Shown: positions 1-16,446, counted from the first letter of the stretch. The stretch is DNA of 64,000 nt from Paramacrobiotus metropolitanus (GCF_019649055.1 NW_026570246.1:558001-622000), one strand, 5' to 3'. Numbers and translations are program-made. Notes: a model not told the origin generated them from the sequence alone.

Positions 1-245
1 GATTATTCTTAACATAATAACCGGGCACCCGCATTTTATGGAATACATCACAGTTGACATGTTATATCTCAATCCTTGAATATTTTCGTATTTTTTAAAA
101 GCAGGACGCTTATACTTATTGGTGCTTTTTAGTTTTAGTTGCATATAAAAAATCTCTAGAATTGTTGGTTGATAGTTATAATAATTAATCGTAAAAATCT
201 TATCGCGTGTAAAAATGCCAGCTAAAGTACTTTCGTATCGTACAG

Positions 246-1619
246 GTGGACGGCCTCGTTACTACAGCCGGTGGGATAGAAGAAGATTTTATGAAGTGTT
301 TTTTACCGACATACGTCGGCCGGTTTGATATATCCGGTGCTGAATTAAGGAAAAACCAAATCAACAGAATTGGAAACTTACTGATCCCTACGAAAAATTA
401 TTGCCAGTTAGAAGATTGGATTATGCCGATTTTGGACCAGATGTTAGTCGAACAACAGAAGGAAGTAAGTAAAGTGGATGCTGATTGATTGGAATAAGCA
501 TATTTGTCTTACTTGTTAACTTTTGTTATTGTTGCTTGCATTAAGATTTGTTATTGTTGCTTGCCTAACTGTAAGCCCTGCGGGTTGTCTCGCTAAATGG
601 CACATTAGTACCTTACGGTTTCATATTTACAGTTTTTCTTTTTGCAGGGTATGTTATGGACGCCAAGCAAATTAATACATCGACTTGGAAAAGAAATTAA
701 TAACCCGGATAGCGTTTACTATTGGGCTTGGAAGGTATGGAGTCACTATGGGCAGCAGTATTTCTTTTACGATGTATGATATCTCCCGTGACTGTCAGTG
801 TCGAGTTTCCGTTTTGTGCTTTCGGTCAGTCTTAAACATTAGGCTTTGAAATCTTGAATACTTCATTATTATACTTGCATTCGCTTCGCCTTTTACACAT
901 ACGTTATTTTTTCTTATAGAATGACATTCCTGTTTACAGTCCGGCCATTACGGATGGCGCAATCGGGGATATGCTGTATTTTCATTCGTACAAAAATCCG
1001 GGATTAGTTCTTGACATCATTCAAGGTAAGTTGTTGTTTGTTCACGTAAGATTGATGAACGCCATTGAAATACGAATGTATATTTTTCTTTCGTATGTTG
1101 CTCACCATCAGACGTGCGAAGTTTAAACCTTTTGGCTGTGACTGCGGTTAATTCCGGCATGATTATCCTTGGTGGAGGTCTGATCAAACACCACATTTGC
1201 AACGCGAATCTCATGGTAAGAAAATTCTTTTCTGTTTACAGATTTAAAGCACAGTATGTAATTACCGTTGTTATTGCTGCACAGTAATTGGTGTGTGATT
1301 GCATTTGTTTGGTTTGAAGAGAACATGACAATAATTTTATGAAACTGACGTTTCAGAGAAATGGAGCGGACTTTTCGGTTTTTGTGAATACTGCGCACGA
1401 ATTTGATGGTAGTGATTCCGGTGCTCGACCCGATGAGGCTGTTTCCTGGGGAAAGATAAAGATTGATGCTACGCCTGTGAAGGTTTGTTAGTCATTTTTT
1501 GTTTGCTCCCAAACAACAACGAAAACCTTGTACGAATTTCGTAGGTTTGTGCCGATGCATCAATTATTTTTCCTCTGCTTGTGGCGGAAACATTTGCCAA
1601 AAGTTTTCCAAGAAGTTGA
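246..1619 (+). CDS. DHPS: Deoxyhypusine synthase, 5' exons missing (partial)
   Basis: Uses spermidine and NAD to convert one lysine of eIF5A to deoxyhypusine, the first step of hypusine formation in the cytosol. Six exons are visible: 246-464, 648-734, 920-1025, 1112-1215, 1357-1482 and 1545-1619. All join in phase with GT-AG introns. The first visible residues ([15 protein letters not shown]) match the middle of animal DHPS, so upstream exons lie before base 1. Family motifs follow in order: [78 protein letters not shown] and [10 protein letters not shown]. The lysine of SWGK corresponds to the family's active-site lysine (established for human DHPS). The protein ends a few residues after the last conserved block, slightly shorter than the human tail. 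No frame breaks. Identification is secure; the true start is not in the window. Confidence 0.95.
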
Positions 1620-2300
1620 AGTGCTTTAGAAAAAGTGATAGAATGCTCACAGATCCAGAACGGGTGCAGCTGTCCTTGTGAAGTTTTTAAATTTGGATAA
1701 TATTATATCTGTGTTAGTTAGCACTCTAAATATCTTTCTGGTATTGTTGTTATTTTGAATGCGCTCTTTCGCGTTAGAATTATGACAAATGACCAACAAA
1801 AAAGACGGGAAGTTTAGACTTCACAAGTCAGTTGATTAAAGAAGCGAAAATAATTTTAGCGCTTCAGTGCTGGTACTGGTACAGGCGTGCTTTGACCATG
1901 GGGGAGGATCTCCAGCCGTTAAGAGCGTTCGTTATTGGTTCATTTAAGCTTCTGTGGCCTGTGCAGTACGAGTACCGTACAACGGCGGCCTCCGCTCTCT
2001 GAAGCGTTTGAAATGGATCAGTACTTTAACATCAATGATCAATCATAATCCACCAACGATCTAGATGTCTTTAGAGTTTCATCGGTAACGGTCACAGAAG
2101 TTACAGGTTATTTAATCTATTGAACTCTTCGCGTCAGAATCTCCGTTTCTGTTTTTTTGATTTTATACAGACTTATTATCACTTATATTTATTCACGTAA
2201 GCGTTGCCGTTTCGGTTTGTGTATAGCATCGCTTCCCATTGGACATTGCGAGATTTAAACATAACTTAATAACTACGATCTAAAAATCAACTACTCCAAT
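1620..2300. other. Intergenic, no gene recognised
   Basis: AT-rich spacer between the DHPS stop and the GKAP-domain start. It should hold the DHPS 3' UTR and the next promoter. I see no ORF with coding character, no tRNA and no repeat. Confidence 0.6.
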
Positions 2301-3288
2301 ATGCCACAAGGCAGCGAAAATCTACGGATGGCTGGATTTAAGCCTGATGGAACCAAAGACGAGCAGATCAAGTATTTCCGAGATCTTGTAGCCGAGGAGG
2401 TATCATTTGAAAACAGCCTGGTGGAGCAGTGGCAGAAGAAATTGAAAGAGTCCGGGCCTGGCAGTTCGTCCCCGACCATCACCGAGGATGGTAAGTTGGT
2501 CCGCGTGTGTGTGCGTTGTGCTGATTAGCATGTGTATGATGTGCGCAAACACCGTACTGTCGTTCGCTCGCAGGGGCTGACCAGATCCGCGGGGCAATCG
2601 GACAATCTCGGCTCTTTCTTGACAAGAAAATGCAGCAGTTCGTCGGTCTGATTGATGAGTGCGAGATGGGGAATACAACGACCACCCCGACGGATTTGGC
2701 GGGGTTCTGGGAAATGATCTACATGCAGGTGAAGAACATCCATGATCGCTTCGAACATTTGGACGTGCTGGCTGTCAATGGCTGGATGACGCCTCAGAAG
2801 GCTAAATCTACTGTGGATGGAGCTTCGGCAAATGGAATGAAAAAGGTATGTTGACAGTTGAGACTGAATTCATCTTCAGTTGTTTCCAGTTATCTACTAG
2901 CATGGAAAAATTATTATTTATTTGACCTTGGCTCAGGCTTAGTTCACATCGGAACAACTTAACGCTGGTTAAGTAAGCACAGTCAGTACCAACGCTTATT
3001 GCGTAAAATAGCATTGAACGTTGTACCAGCATCGAAGAAAGCGGAGCACTTTAGGCTTTGATAAAATTCTGGATGTTGTAATTATTGTGTTGAATGACAT
3101 AAGTACCTATCGTAGCTTGTTGATTTTTATTGATTTGGCGTCCATGGGTTTAACAGAATGGAGCAACAAAGAAACCAACCGCGAACGTGCAGGCTTCATC
3201 CAAGATCCGGGAAGCTATTGAAAAAGCTCGAGCTGCTAAGGCCGCCGCGGAGACTAACAAAGAAGCCCAGTCAGTGGATGGAATTTAA
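2301..3288 (+). CDS. Short GKAP/DLGAP-domain protein
   Basis: Three exons (2301-2490, 2574-2845, 3157-3288) join in phase to give 197 residues. The first block, KYFRDLVAEEVSFENSLVEQ (about residues 25-45), and the second, IGQSRLFLDKKMQQFVGLID followed by PTDLAGFWEMIYMQV and FEHLDVLAVNGW, match the C-terminal GKAP domain of disks-large-associated proteins (DLGAP1-5). There it forms a helical bundle ending in a Trp motif. The tail is Lys/Ala-rich (REAIEKARAAKAAAE) and probably helical. Known DLGAPs are scaffolds several hundred residues long, linking PSD-95-type proteins to Shank, or, for DLGAP5, acting on spindle microtubules. This protein is little more than the domain itself, so the upstream PSD-95-binding repeats are absent or coded elsewhere. 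The ATG is the first in frame and precedes the homology closely. Family call is firm; function is inferred. Confidence 0.85.
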
Positions 3289-3742
3289 GTCAGTAAAGAA
3301 TGCCGAGCTATTACTCTGAAAGTACTTTCCTTACATCCCCCTTTACCGTCCTGGTCCCTCTTGATTTCGCCTATGGAATTTCGGAATGGTAGAAAAATGT
3401 ACGGTTGCTTACTTTGGTGGCCAAAGAGTTTTTATTTTTCCTACTTTTGTGTAGTATTAGCGAATTTGGGCAAGCGCCAGCATTGACAGTAGCATTAGCA
3501 ATAGCAGTGCTCACGGCTGTGGCCAAACGCACTGCAGCCCGGTTACTTGGCTGCCCAAACTCCGGCGTTGGAGAAAGCAGTAGCAATACTGGTATCAATA
3601 CTGTGCAGGGCACTGCAGGCCCGTAGCGAGATCCCGGTTGAATTTTCGAAGAACTCCCCCCACACTTTCCATCAGGAATTTTTCTGAATACACCGTTGGA
3701 TTCACCGTAAAATTCTAAACAAAATAGTTGAGGAAGATTTTT

Positions 3743-3924
3743 GAATTTCGCTTTCCCCCTAAAATCAACTGCACGGGCGGTCGGCCATACGACACCTGAG
3801 ATTGTGGGGGATTTCCCCCAAGTCACTCCAATGCCCCAGCGCTCAGGGGGCAATACCCCAAAATCTCGGGTCTCCTAGGTGCGACCGCCCGTGCAGTTGA
3901 TTTTAGGGAAAGAAAGCGAAATTC
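3743..3924. repeat. Long imperfect palindrome, MITE-like hairpin
   Basis: The left arm 3743-3783 and right arm 3882-3924 are near-perfect reverse complements (GAATTTCGCTTTC...GGGCGGTCG), with a two-base indel in the C-rich run. Pairing continues inwards with mismatches (CACCTGAGATTGTGGGG against CACCTAGGAGACCCGAGATTTTGGGG) towards an apex near 3835. The 180-bp fold-back shape is typical of a foldback or miniature inverted-repeat element. No clear target-site duplication is visible. Confidence 0.7.
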
Positions 3925-4598
3925 ACTGTACAAAAGCGAAAACTGCCCAGTGTCTACTTTGTCAACCGAAGAAAAGTCAACTGAAACTTGAAAACCACAA
4001 CTTCAAAACTCTCTGGTTCAAAACTGTGATTTCAGTATTGTTGCAGCTTTATTTTCATCTTAGTCTCGAATCCTTTTGCTTCTCTAACCAACTTTATTAA
4101 ATGCATTCATCACAGCATTAATCTATCTGCACCATGCAAACTGCCAAACTGGAGACACGCGAAACTTCTACGCCAGTCAGGGTCTTTTACTGCTGGATAA
4201 GGATAAGTTATTTTTATTGTTAACAATAAAAATCCTTTCCTTAATGGAGAATAAAAGTGTAGCACGGACTGTAATCTTGCAAATCTATGTCGAAGTTTGT
4301 CGAATTACATAAAAAGCGGGTATTTTGAATTTTGAAATTCGTGCCAGATCGGAAGCGAGGCACGATGCGATTTTTACAGGGAGTTGAGTTGATGCGCTAC
4401 AAATGGAAATTTCATGATCTTCTGATGGTTCGTTTTGAAGTCATTTTAAAATAGAAAACAATTACTGTTAACATTCTTAAACATCCCAGAAAAATCTGCA
4501 TACTTTTTTGAACATTTCTGATTTTGGCTCCCCGTAGGCAGTTGTACTCAGCTGCGAAGGCAGAGGGAGAAAGAGGATGACCGTAGTTTGTCTTTTCT

Positions 4599-4627
4599 AC
4601 GGTCAATGCCAGCTCTGCATTGACCGT
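4599..4627. repeat. Small perfect hairpin
   Basis: Arms ACGGTCAATGC and GCATTGACCGT (11 bp) are separated by a 7-base loop. Several further CTACGGTC or CCGTAG words lie within 100 bases (4580-4715), so this is a local cluster of short inverted repeats. Function unknown. Confidence 0.5.
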
Positions 4628-7206
4628 GCCGTAGCTTTGAAACCGTAGCTAAAGACGATTCGGACCGACAATCGGTCCAAGACCAAAGGATATGGCTATG
4701 GCCAATGCTACGGTCGAAGAGTGCCCAAATTGTCTAATCTGTAGCTTGTCCACCCTCAAGAATAATAAGTCGTACAGGCATCAACATGTGACATATGCAT
4801 ACCAGGTATATCGCTTAAATATTCGAACGTATTAAGTACACGTAACATAAACTTTATGATTATTGGGCTTCCTGTGATAACGTACAAACTATTAATTTAA
4901 CAGTACAGCATAATTACGCACGTCCAAGTTGCAGTAAACTGTAAACTCTAAATTTTATTCTTTTTTATTAATTTTATTATGTCCATTACGCACTAAGTAG
5001 ATCTTCGTGATGTGATGTATTAAAATTTGTTGGCATCGTCTCATTCTTATTCATAGACAAACAGCTTTTAAAGAGCAGACAGCTGAGCGAAATAATAGGT
5101 TTCATTAACACATTGCAATTCTAACAGTACCGTTTGGCAGTGTAATGTATCGTAATTAATAATTTTATTTTTTCGTTAAGGGCTTTCTTGGCGAGCCTGC
5201 GGGAGCAACACACAACAAACCTTTAAACTCGAAAACAACGAAAAAGATGCGTTGTGTGTATATAATTTATTCTATATTATTCTATAATTATTGCAGGTAC
5301 ATAGCAACATACTGTATGATGTATGGATTGTATAAAATAGGTACATTGTTACAGTGTTTGTCATGCAAGCAGCTGTTCCTGTAATACAATCTCTACAGCC
5401 TACACCGGCCGAGATGCATCACTGTGCAGTGGCTGCACGAGTAATTTCCACCCGGCTTACGGTTCAGGAAAGAGGTGGAAAATAGTTCTAATTTTGTCCC
5501 ATATTCCCTGGATAATAGTACGGTGTAGGAAGAGTGCCGGATAAAAATAGCATCACATCAGAGCCAAATCGGTCAATCTATGATGAATTTCCGCTAATGC
5601 GCCAAGAGTACGGCAATGTTCCCAGTAATTGAATTCGGCAGGATGCTGCATTGAGTATCATTTGGATGATCTGATCTGCCGCTTGCCATCTCTCGACTCG
5701 GTTACATCTGTGCAGGTAAGCTGCAAAACAACATTCTTTTGCACATACGAGGTAGACAGAAGTGTCTGATCTGGACGCCATTCGCTTCGGCAGTACATTA
5801 CGCAACTTTATATTATTAATGTATCTTTTATTGACAACGTGCGTGTGTTTTTACCTGCAAGTGGCCTAGATTAAACTGCGTACACACCGTTAACTTAATA
5901 GTTCCAATTGTGTAATACTAGCAGTGGCAGCGACGATCTGTTAACTCAGCGGTAGCGGAGTGAATTATTGTTTACGAAGTTATGATGCCTCGTTTCACGG
6001 GATACCGGGTGTATTTGCCACTGTCTTACACAAGCTGGAAGAGGATCGCTTGCCCGGACCAACTGTAAATACTTGCTATACATAATACAATACTTGTGAT
6101 TAAATAGTGTTTGTTCATGCGGCCACGTCAAATTCCGAAGGACCAGCTCACGTTGTGGCTGCACTGTTATTCCACGGCGTGTTGCTGCACCTGCGTAATA
6201 CAATCCTCCCTATCTACGGCCAAATTTCCCCTACTTGTGCAAACATTTAGAGACTTCCGCCGGTAAGAGGACATACGCATACAGTAGAGAAAGAGGAAGC
6301 GGTTTGAGCGTTTGCATAGCTGCAGGAGAAATTTAGGAAAATAGAGTGCGCTCCTAATTCTGTTGGGTCTAAAATTTAAGAGACCGTACTGTATATGACG
6401 GCTCTACATTCTGTAATTTTCGTGGAACATCAAATATACTGTTAAGGTAAACTGGTAAAGTAAGCATTGTATGGCAAGCTAATCTTTGATTATAAGTACA
6501 ATGATATAGTGCTAGGTTTTTAAATCTTGTGTGTGTAATATAATTGTCATTATGCTTGTTAATCCATCCCTGCGCTGCACATTGTTATCCTTCCATAGTA
6601 TTGTATGTAAATGATTGAATGTTTTAGTGAGAGTTGGTAGACGTTTACGTATAATATGTCTACCCCAATATAGTACCATATACTGTATACTCGTAGATAT
6701 GCCTATGCTCTATGCATCCTGACAGTACTATGCATCCGGCCGCCACCGGGAACAGATATTAGTCCTTATTTTAATGGTTTAAGCTGTCAGCTTGAATGGG
6801 ATCAATAATTAATTACGGTTACTACAATGACAATCTACGGTAGTGATGTCATTTTCAGCAAGGAGTTACATATATGGCAATTCAAACGCCTTGAAAAAAA
6901 TATTTTGTTATAGTTTCAGGCACCATGGAACGTATACGTAATCTGGTCTTCTCCATTTAAAAGGAACGTGGAAAATTATAACTTACCCATCGTCATCAAT
7001 TAAGCTCTTTACAACGGTAACGGCATCCGGCTCGTCAACCGCTGCAAACGACGATAATATTCAGTTAAATTTTCCTTCCGGCGCGTTTTGGATCTTGCCC
7101 CTTAAGAAATTTGTGCACGAGATGGTATAAGTACGCGCCGTGAAGACAGCTTGTGTTTTGATACTGGTTTCCTCCGGCTGAAAGCAATTACTCCCATCAG
7201 CGTTAA

Positions 7207-10734
<3,528 letters not shown>

Positions 10735-12010
10735 TATTTTTTTTTCTGTTAAGCTGGCAAGTTTGTTTTTTCGGATAATTTGTTAGGAATTGTGATGTTT
10801 GAAAGAAATATGCATTTCGGGAATTATTAAATGCAGTCGTGTTATGCAGGTCGTGGCAGTATATATGATATATATATCACACGAGCAATGGGCTTATGTT
10901 AATTCACCGCAAAAAAGCAGAAGATAGTTATCTAACCTTATCTTCTGTTAGTTGTCTATATATAGCAGTAAACTGAACACTGATCGAGACTTTGTAAAGA
11001 TTTTTGTATGAACCCACTAATGCCCTTAAAAAACCGACGATAAGTTTAGTTTGACGAAGCAGTGAAACTGAAATGACATAACTTCGCTTTAATTTTATAA
11101 ATACTTGGACTATTATAAAAGACCAAACTTTATTGATTTAAACGCTTCGGAATCGCTAGTAACTGTTTTGTTTGACTCCAGAATAAATCCGGAAGCGAAA
11201 GTACGCAATAAGGAAATAATGCTAAATAATGACTTGTTCTTTTACGCGGTAGAAACTATCGAACACCACGATATGGCTGCTACTTATAAAATTTAGCTTT
11301 CATCCCATTCCCTGATTTTCATTAGTGATGCGAATGCGAAAACTCAGGGCGTGCTGCTGGCGATAAATGTTTTTGATGCTGCCGGCGGAAATTAAAAATT
11401 CATGACGTCACTGAACGATTGTGATTGGCTAGCCTTTTTCGTCCCGTTTGGAATCATGTCTTGCTCGGCAGCATGGCTCTGGCAAGCAGCTTGTGATGTT
11501 GCCAAAAACTTAAAATTTTGGCAACATCGTTCTGGGGTGTGGGGACGCTGGGGTTGTTGCCGAACATGTCCGAAATTCAGATTGTGTTTGTGTCATTGCT
11601 CACCTACTACCGTCTTGCAATTACGAATATCGCCGTTTGAATTTACAACTACCGTGCAGGTTCCTTTGGATTTTCTCATACCAGTCATACGCACAGGGTT
11701 TTAAGTAGAATTGCCTGCTTCTACAAAATTGAAGCTGCTTTGAAAAAGCTGGGCGTATACTGAATTAACGCTGCAACTTGAAATTTGCACTCAAACGGCA
11801 GCTTGTTTTCGCATTCCCGTCAGTAGTGATTTGGGTCCCATTTCAAAAGGCCAAAGGGCTTTTTGTACTGTATCAGTCTGTATGCATGGCATGGCAACAC
11901 TGCTTTTGCTTTGCAGATTCTAACTTCTAAGATCTAAGTTGTGATTTTCCGTACGAGTAGCAAGCAGTACGGGATCCTAAGGATTCGCTGGTCGATATTA
12001 ATTATCCATC
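10735..12010. other. Intergenic, no gene recognised
   Basis: Holds the xylulokinase 3' UTR and the promoter side of the THAP-PRDM gene. Visible structure includes an AT palindrome near 10860-10880 and a 13-bp hairpin at 11495-11528. The open frame 11402-11704 runs across that hairpin and has no known motif. Confidence 0.5.
11495..11528. repeat. 13-bp perfect hairpin
   Basis: Arms GATGTTGCCAAAA (11495-11507) and TTTTGGCAACATC (11516-11528) surround an 8-base spacer. It could be a transcript hairpin or the remnant of a small inverted-repeat element. Nothing shows which. Confidence 0.5.
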
Positions 12011-15000
12011 ATGGTTCGCTGTTGTATTGTCGGTTGCAACAATAACAGCGATAGAAAGGATTGCACGACTGTGGGACCCCATTCGTTCCACAAATTTCCA
12101 AAAGTAACTCTGCTTCGCGATCGTTGGTTGCGGAGTATCAACAGGCTGGATTTCCAGCCTTCCGTTCATTCTGCCGTTTGTTCTGATCATTTTGAAGCTA
12201 ACTGTTTTAGTGCATCTACTGCCAAAAACAGTTTAAAGCAAGGATGTATTCCTACCCTTTTCGGAGATGCAGTCTCCCGAAAATATGAAAGGAAGGCTGG
12301 TAAGTGGTGAGCTGGTTACTGTAAGGTTTGAGGAACACTCAAACAGCAACTATTTCTATGTTATGCAGTCTGTGTTTTGTGAATTATGATTTGTGTTTTG
12401 AATGACTTAGCGTCAGCAAAAGATAAGGTGGTAGCAAGTAGCAATTAAGTTTTCTTCGAACTGCCAAAAACTGAGATCTGATCAAGAATAAAATTTTTGA
12501 AAATTTTCGTCATAGTCTCTGACGCTTGTCTTTCCACTGAAAATTTTTTAAACAAAATAGAAAAAAAAATCATAGATCATGGTTCAACACAGTAATAACA
12601 ACAAAGAAATAAATTTTCTTTAGGGTGTGTAGTTTGTTTAATGTGGTGTTTTTTCAATGCGCGGATACGGTATTTTGGCTATGATTTGGGAAATATATTA
12701 ATGAGTTGTTTATATTTCCATAGACAGTGTGGCAAGCAACACCGCCACTTCAGCGGAAAATCAGTCTGCACCGACACCGTTCAAAGTTGGTCAGCATCCC
12801 GACTCTGTACTGAAGCTGCGTACGGTATTGGAAGTTAATCCTTTCCAGTATCCCGGATGCACGACAAAACGAGCAGAAGCGTGGAAGCGAGCCGTGGAAC
12901 TGGTGTACAAAAATTCCAACATCGTGTGTCGGGAAGATTCGCTTCGGCAACTGACACGGCGTTGCATTGCGGAGTACGAGTGTAGGCTGAAGGGCAATGT
13001 GCTTTGTTCACCCGACGATTTAATACTGGACGAGGTTGCCCGCGAGTTGTATCTCCTATCACAGAAGCATGCAGACATCAACACTGCGGATGGCAACAGA
13101 AAGCGAAAGAACATCTCATCGGAGGATGACGAGGACTCCATCGGTGCGTTGTCCGACTTCCTGGAGGCATCGGATGGTGAATCGGTAGACGAAGCCGATA
13201 AGACACCGAAATTCGGGCGCAAGCACAAACCGGGCACCCTGGAGAAACTGCGCATCGTGTTGGATGTGAATCCGTTTCAGTTCCCCAGGGGGTCCAAAGA
13301 AACTGGTGCCGCTTGGAAGAAAGCCGCTGAATTAGCGGAAACTGAATACCAGCTGGTCAGCAGTGGGGATGCGATCAAAATTTTAGCCAACCGATGCATT
13401 GCGGAGTACACGATGCTGCTAAAGGCACGGAATGCTGATCTGGAGAATCCTCCACTGACCGCTGATTTCTCTCCCGCCGAAGTAGTTGCACGGCAGCTGT
13501 ATCTGCTGTCGCGCGCGCGCACATCGACTACGGACAACACCGACGGCGGACGGAGGAAGCGAACCGAGCTGTCCACAGACGACGATGCAGATTCAGTTAG
13601 TATTTTGTCGGAGAGCGGGGCAGTGGCTCCTTGTAGCTCTTCAAAGCTTGCAAAAACAGGCGAGGAAGTTATGCAGTGTGGAAACAGCGAGGAGTATGGG
13701 GGCGAGAACGGTCTACCGTCGTCCGACGGAACTACGACGGATTGGCGTTATGGAAAATTTTGTATGTGGAATTGTCTTTCATTAGATGTTTTCCTTTGTA
13801 TCATTTTTGGTGACCGTATAAAGTGGCGTGTTTAATATATTGTTAGAAGCCTGTTGGTACGGGAAGATCTAGGTTTTGTAGTTTAAGAAATTATCTTGCT
13901 TTAGTTTCGCTGCGAGAATTTGCGGATGCTGATTTGACATTTTGTTTGATAGGGTGTTCGGAATGCTTGGTCTTGCTGGATACGCCCTGCTTAATTCACC
14001 GCGTACTGTGTGCAGATGCGCCCTTTATTCCCAGAGCGTATGCTTCTCTACCGCATAATTTACGGTTAGATCTCGGGAAACACGATACAGGTAACTGATA
14101 AAAGCGATTTTGACGTGAAATACAAATTTTCGGTTGCGATGTTGCATGGGAAGTTTCTGTTCGCGCTGTTGCTAACAACAGATGAATTGCATTCCTTTCA
14201 GGGCCAAAACGAATAGTGGCAAAAGGCGATATTGAGCCGCAGTCAATTTTCGGACCACTGTATGCACCGCGGAGGAAGGCAGTACAGAAGGATTTTAAAT
14301 ACGCCACCGTAATGCGTGATGTCAATGGAAATGAAATAATGTGGTACTTCAACCTGGAATGCGATGATACGTCCAACTGGATGAAATTTGTACGAATGGC
14401 TGATACTGTTGCGGAGCAGAATCTAGCAGCATATTGGGCTGATGGGGAAGTGTATTTTGCTGCGATAAGGAAAATACAACCTGGAGAGGAATTGAAAGTA
14501 TGGTACTCGACGAGTTATGCTGCGTTGATTGGCAAAGATATGCTTGGCACTGGAGAGATGCGGTGTCAGAATCGAGCACTGCTGCCGCTAATTAATTCAG
14601 GTAATTATACACATTTCTGAGCAACTTTGATCGTTTTCGTATTCATAAAGACTGTAATAAAAACGTATGGCTTAGTGGGGTTGCAGATCGTGTGCTTGTA
14701 ATTATTCGTATACATTTATTGTTGTATCGATCACAGCGGCGTGACAATGTGAGGTGGAACGACACATACATGCATAGTACACAGCAGTTTCAAATGTAGC
14801 ATCAACTAATTTCCCCATTATCATTACAGATTAATTTTTAGATGATGGTATGGCTGGTTATGAAACTGACGTCGACGAAGCCGAAAACAGCACGGGAATG
14901 TTTGCTGCGAACAGAGTATTCGGATGCGATTTGAGCAAGAATGTTCAGTACGATGATTTTAAATGTGTGGACGTACGCGTAAACGAAGAAACAACCATCT

Positions 15001-16446
15001 CAGTTGTGATGAAGCGTAATGCTGGTATGCCTGGACTATCAGGGAGTATTCCTCCGGCCTTGCTGGCAACTATCCCTAGCGGAAGCAAGAATGCTGAATG
15101 TGTTTCTCCAAAGTCTTTAGCGAATTACAAGAACAGTACAGCTTTGCGTTCCATCGCTCGAAAGAATTTATCAGCTTTCCCGCACGAATGTGAAGTTTGC
15201 CAGGCAAGGTTCCGTACTGCCTATCTTCTGAAGATCCACCAAGTTCGCCATCAACCGGAGGACTTTCCACCGCCGAATATCGCTTTAATTTGTCCAGCTG
15301 GATGCCGTCTGTCTCTTTTGTCATTGGCTCAGCTGGTTGACCATGTGGATCAACATACGGAATATTGGACGTATCGTACCCAGCGCACGGCGCCCACAGA
15401 GTTAAAATACCGCTGTGAAGACTGCAATAAATCTTTTTCCTGCCAGGAAAACTTGGACGTTCATTGTCAATACAGACATTCGGACCTTGGAGGCGATTTT
15501 GAATGTGAATACTGCAAAGAAAGATTCATGACAAAAGCTGGCTGCGTCGTGCATGTGAAGGTATCAGTATTACAGAAGTATAAACATAAGCAGCTTAGCC
15601 TGATTATGAGTTAGAGCCTATAGGGCATGTTTACCAGCAGTTACCTGCATCGCCTTGCCGCTTTGTTAATTTTCAGATTGATACATGTGTACAAATTTTG
15701 AATTTGCTGTTTTTGTTGACTTGTAGGAGATTTTAAGCATTTATTTTACTTGCGACGGCGATTTTGGTCCGATTTCAAGAATGCTACACAATTTCAAGAG
15801 AAATTACAGTAACGTCATTTGATAGTCTTTCTTACAGCACGCCCATTCGGGGATGAATGTCTTCAACTGCCCGGTTTGTTTGGAAACTTTTTCCACGATT
15901 CCGCTTTATAAGGAACACTCCGTAATTCATTGTGTGGATGGAAAATACCCGTGCCGAATATGTTCCAGGGATTATACAACTTTCAAACAGTTGCAGATAC
16001 ATATGCGAACTACACACGTGCCAAAAAAACACATTTGCTCGGTTTGCGGTCAGATGTTCAGAACGGAATGCCAGCTGACCTATCACGGTAGAATTCACAG
16101 CAACGAACTACAATACAAGTGCTCCTTATGTCCAAAAGGATTTCAGACTCCTCACAATCTCCGTACGCATTTAATTGCTCATGATCCGAAGCACGCGGAA
16201 GCGCAGAGACGGGCTAAACAAAAACGTCGACAATCCTTAACCCAGCAGTCACATACTCCGCGAGCAAAGTATATTCCTCCGCGCGACCGGATACGCTATG
16301 AAGATCTTCCATATAAATGCGAGGAGTGTACGCTGGGCTTTATGCGACGCGGCATGCTTCTTATGCACTTTCAAAAGTTTCATCCTGGCAAATCGTTTGA
16401 TAGTATTCCACAGTATGTTGAGCCACCGCCATTGTTTAAGCTGTGA
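12011..16446 (+). CDS. THAP + twin Myb-like + PR/SET + C2H2 zinc-finger protein (PRDM10/15-like)
   Basis: Six exons (12011-12299, 12724-13761, 13953-14090, 14202-14600, 14842-15560, 15838-16446) join in phase to 1063 residues. Residues 1-90 are a THAP zinc-dependent DNA-binding domain: C5/C9 and C57/H60, W39 and the closing IPTLF box. Residues about 125-225 and 270-370 are two copies of one module (KLRTVLEVNPFQYPG and KLRIVLDVNPFQFPR, each with an AWK block, an RCIAEY block and a LYLLS block). I think it is a Myb/SANT-like helical DNA-binding fold, followed by acidic linkers. Then come a PRDM-type Cys motif (FWCSECL) and PR/SET domain (FGPLYAPR, NWMKFVRMAD, EQNLAAYW, GEELKVWY; about 488-605). 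Nine C2H2-type fingers follow, about 738-1050, one atypical. Fingers and PR domain resemble PRDM10/PRDM15, nuclear transcription regulators. The N-terminal THAP and repeat modules are not part of the PRDM proteins I know. A chimaeric gene model is possible but splice phases support one protein. Confidence 0.85.

Noticed and set aside
3371-3853. 160-codon minus-strand open frame
   Set aside because: Overlaps the inverted-repeat element; its openness is explained by repeat composition. No known motif.
5578-5805. Minus-strand frame of 75 codons
   Set aside because: Starts without ATG, no family resemblance, no flanking exons.
11402-11704. 100-codon frame with Trp/Cys-rich start
   Set aside because: Runs through a perfect hairpin, no homology.
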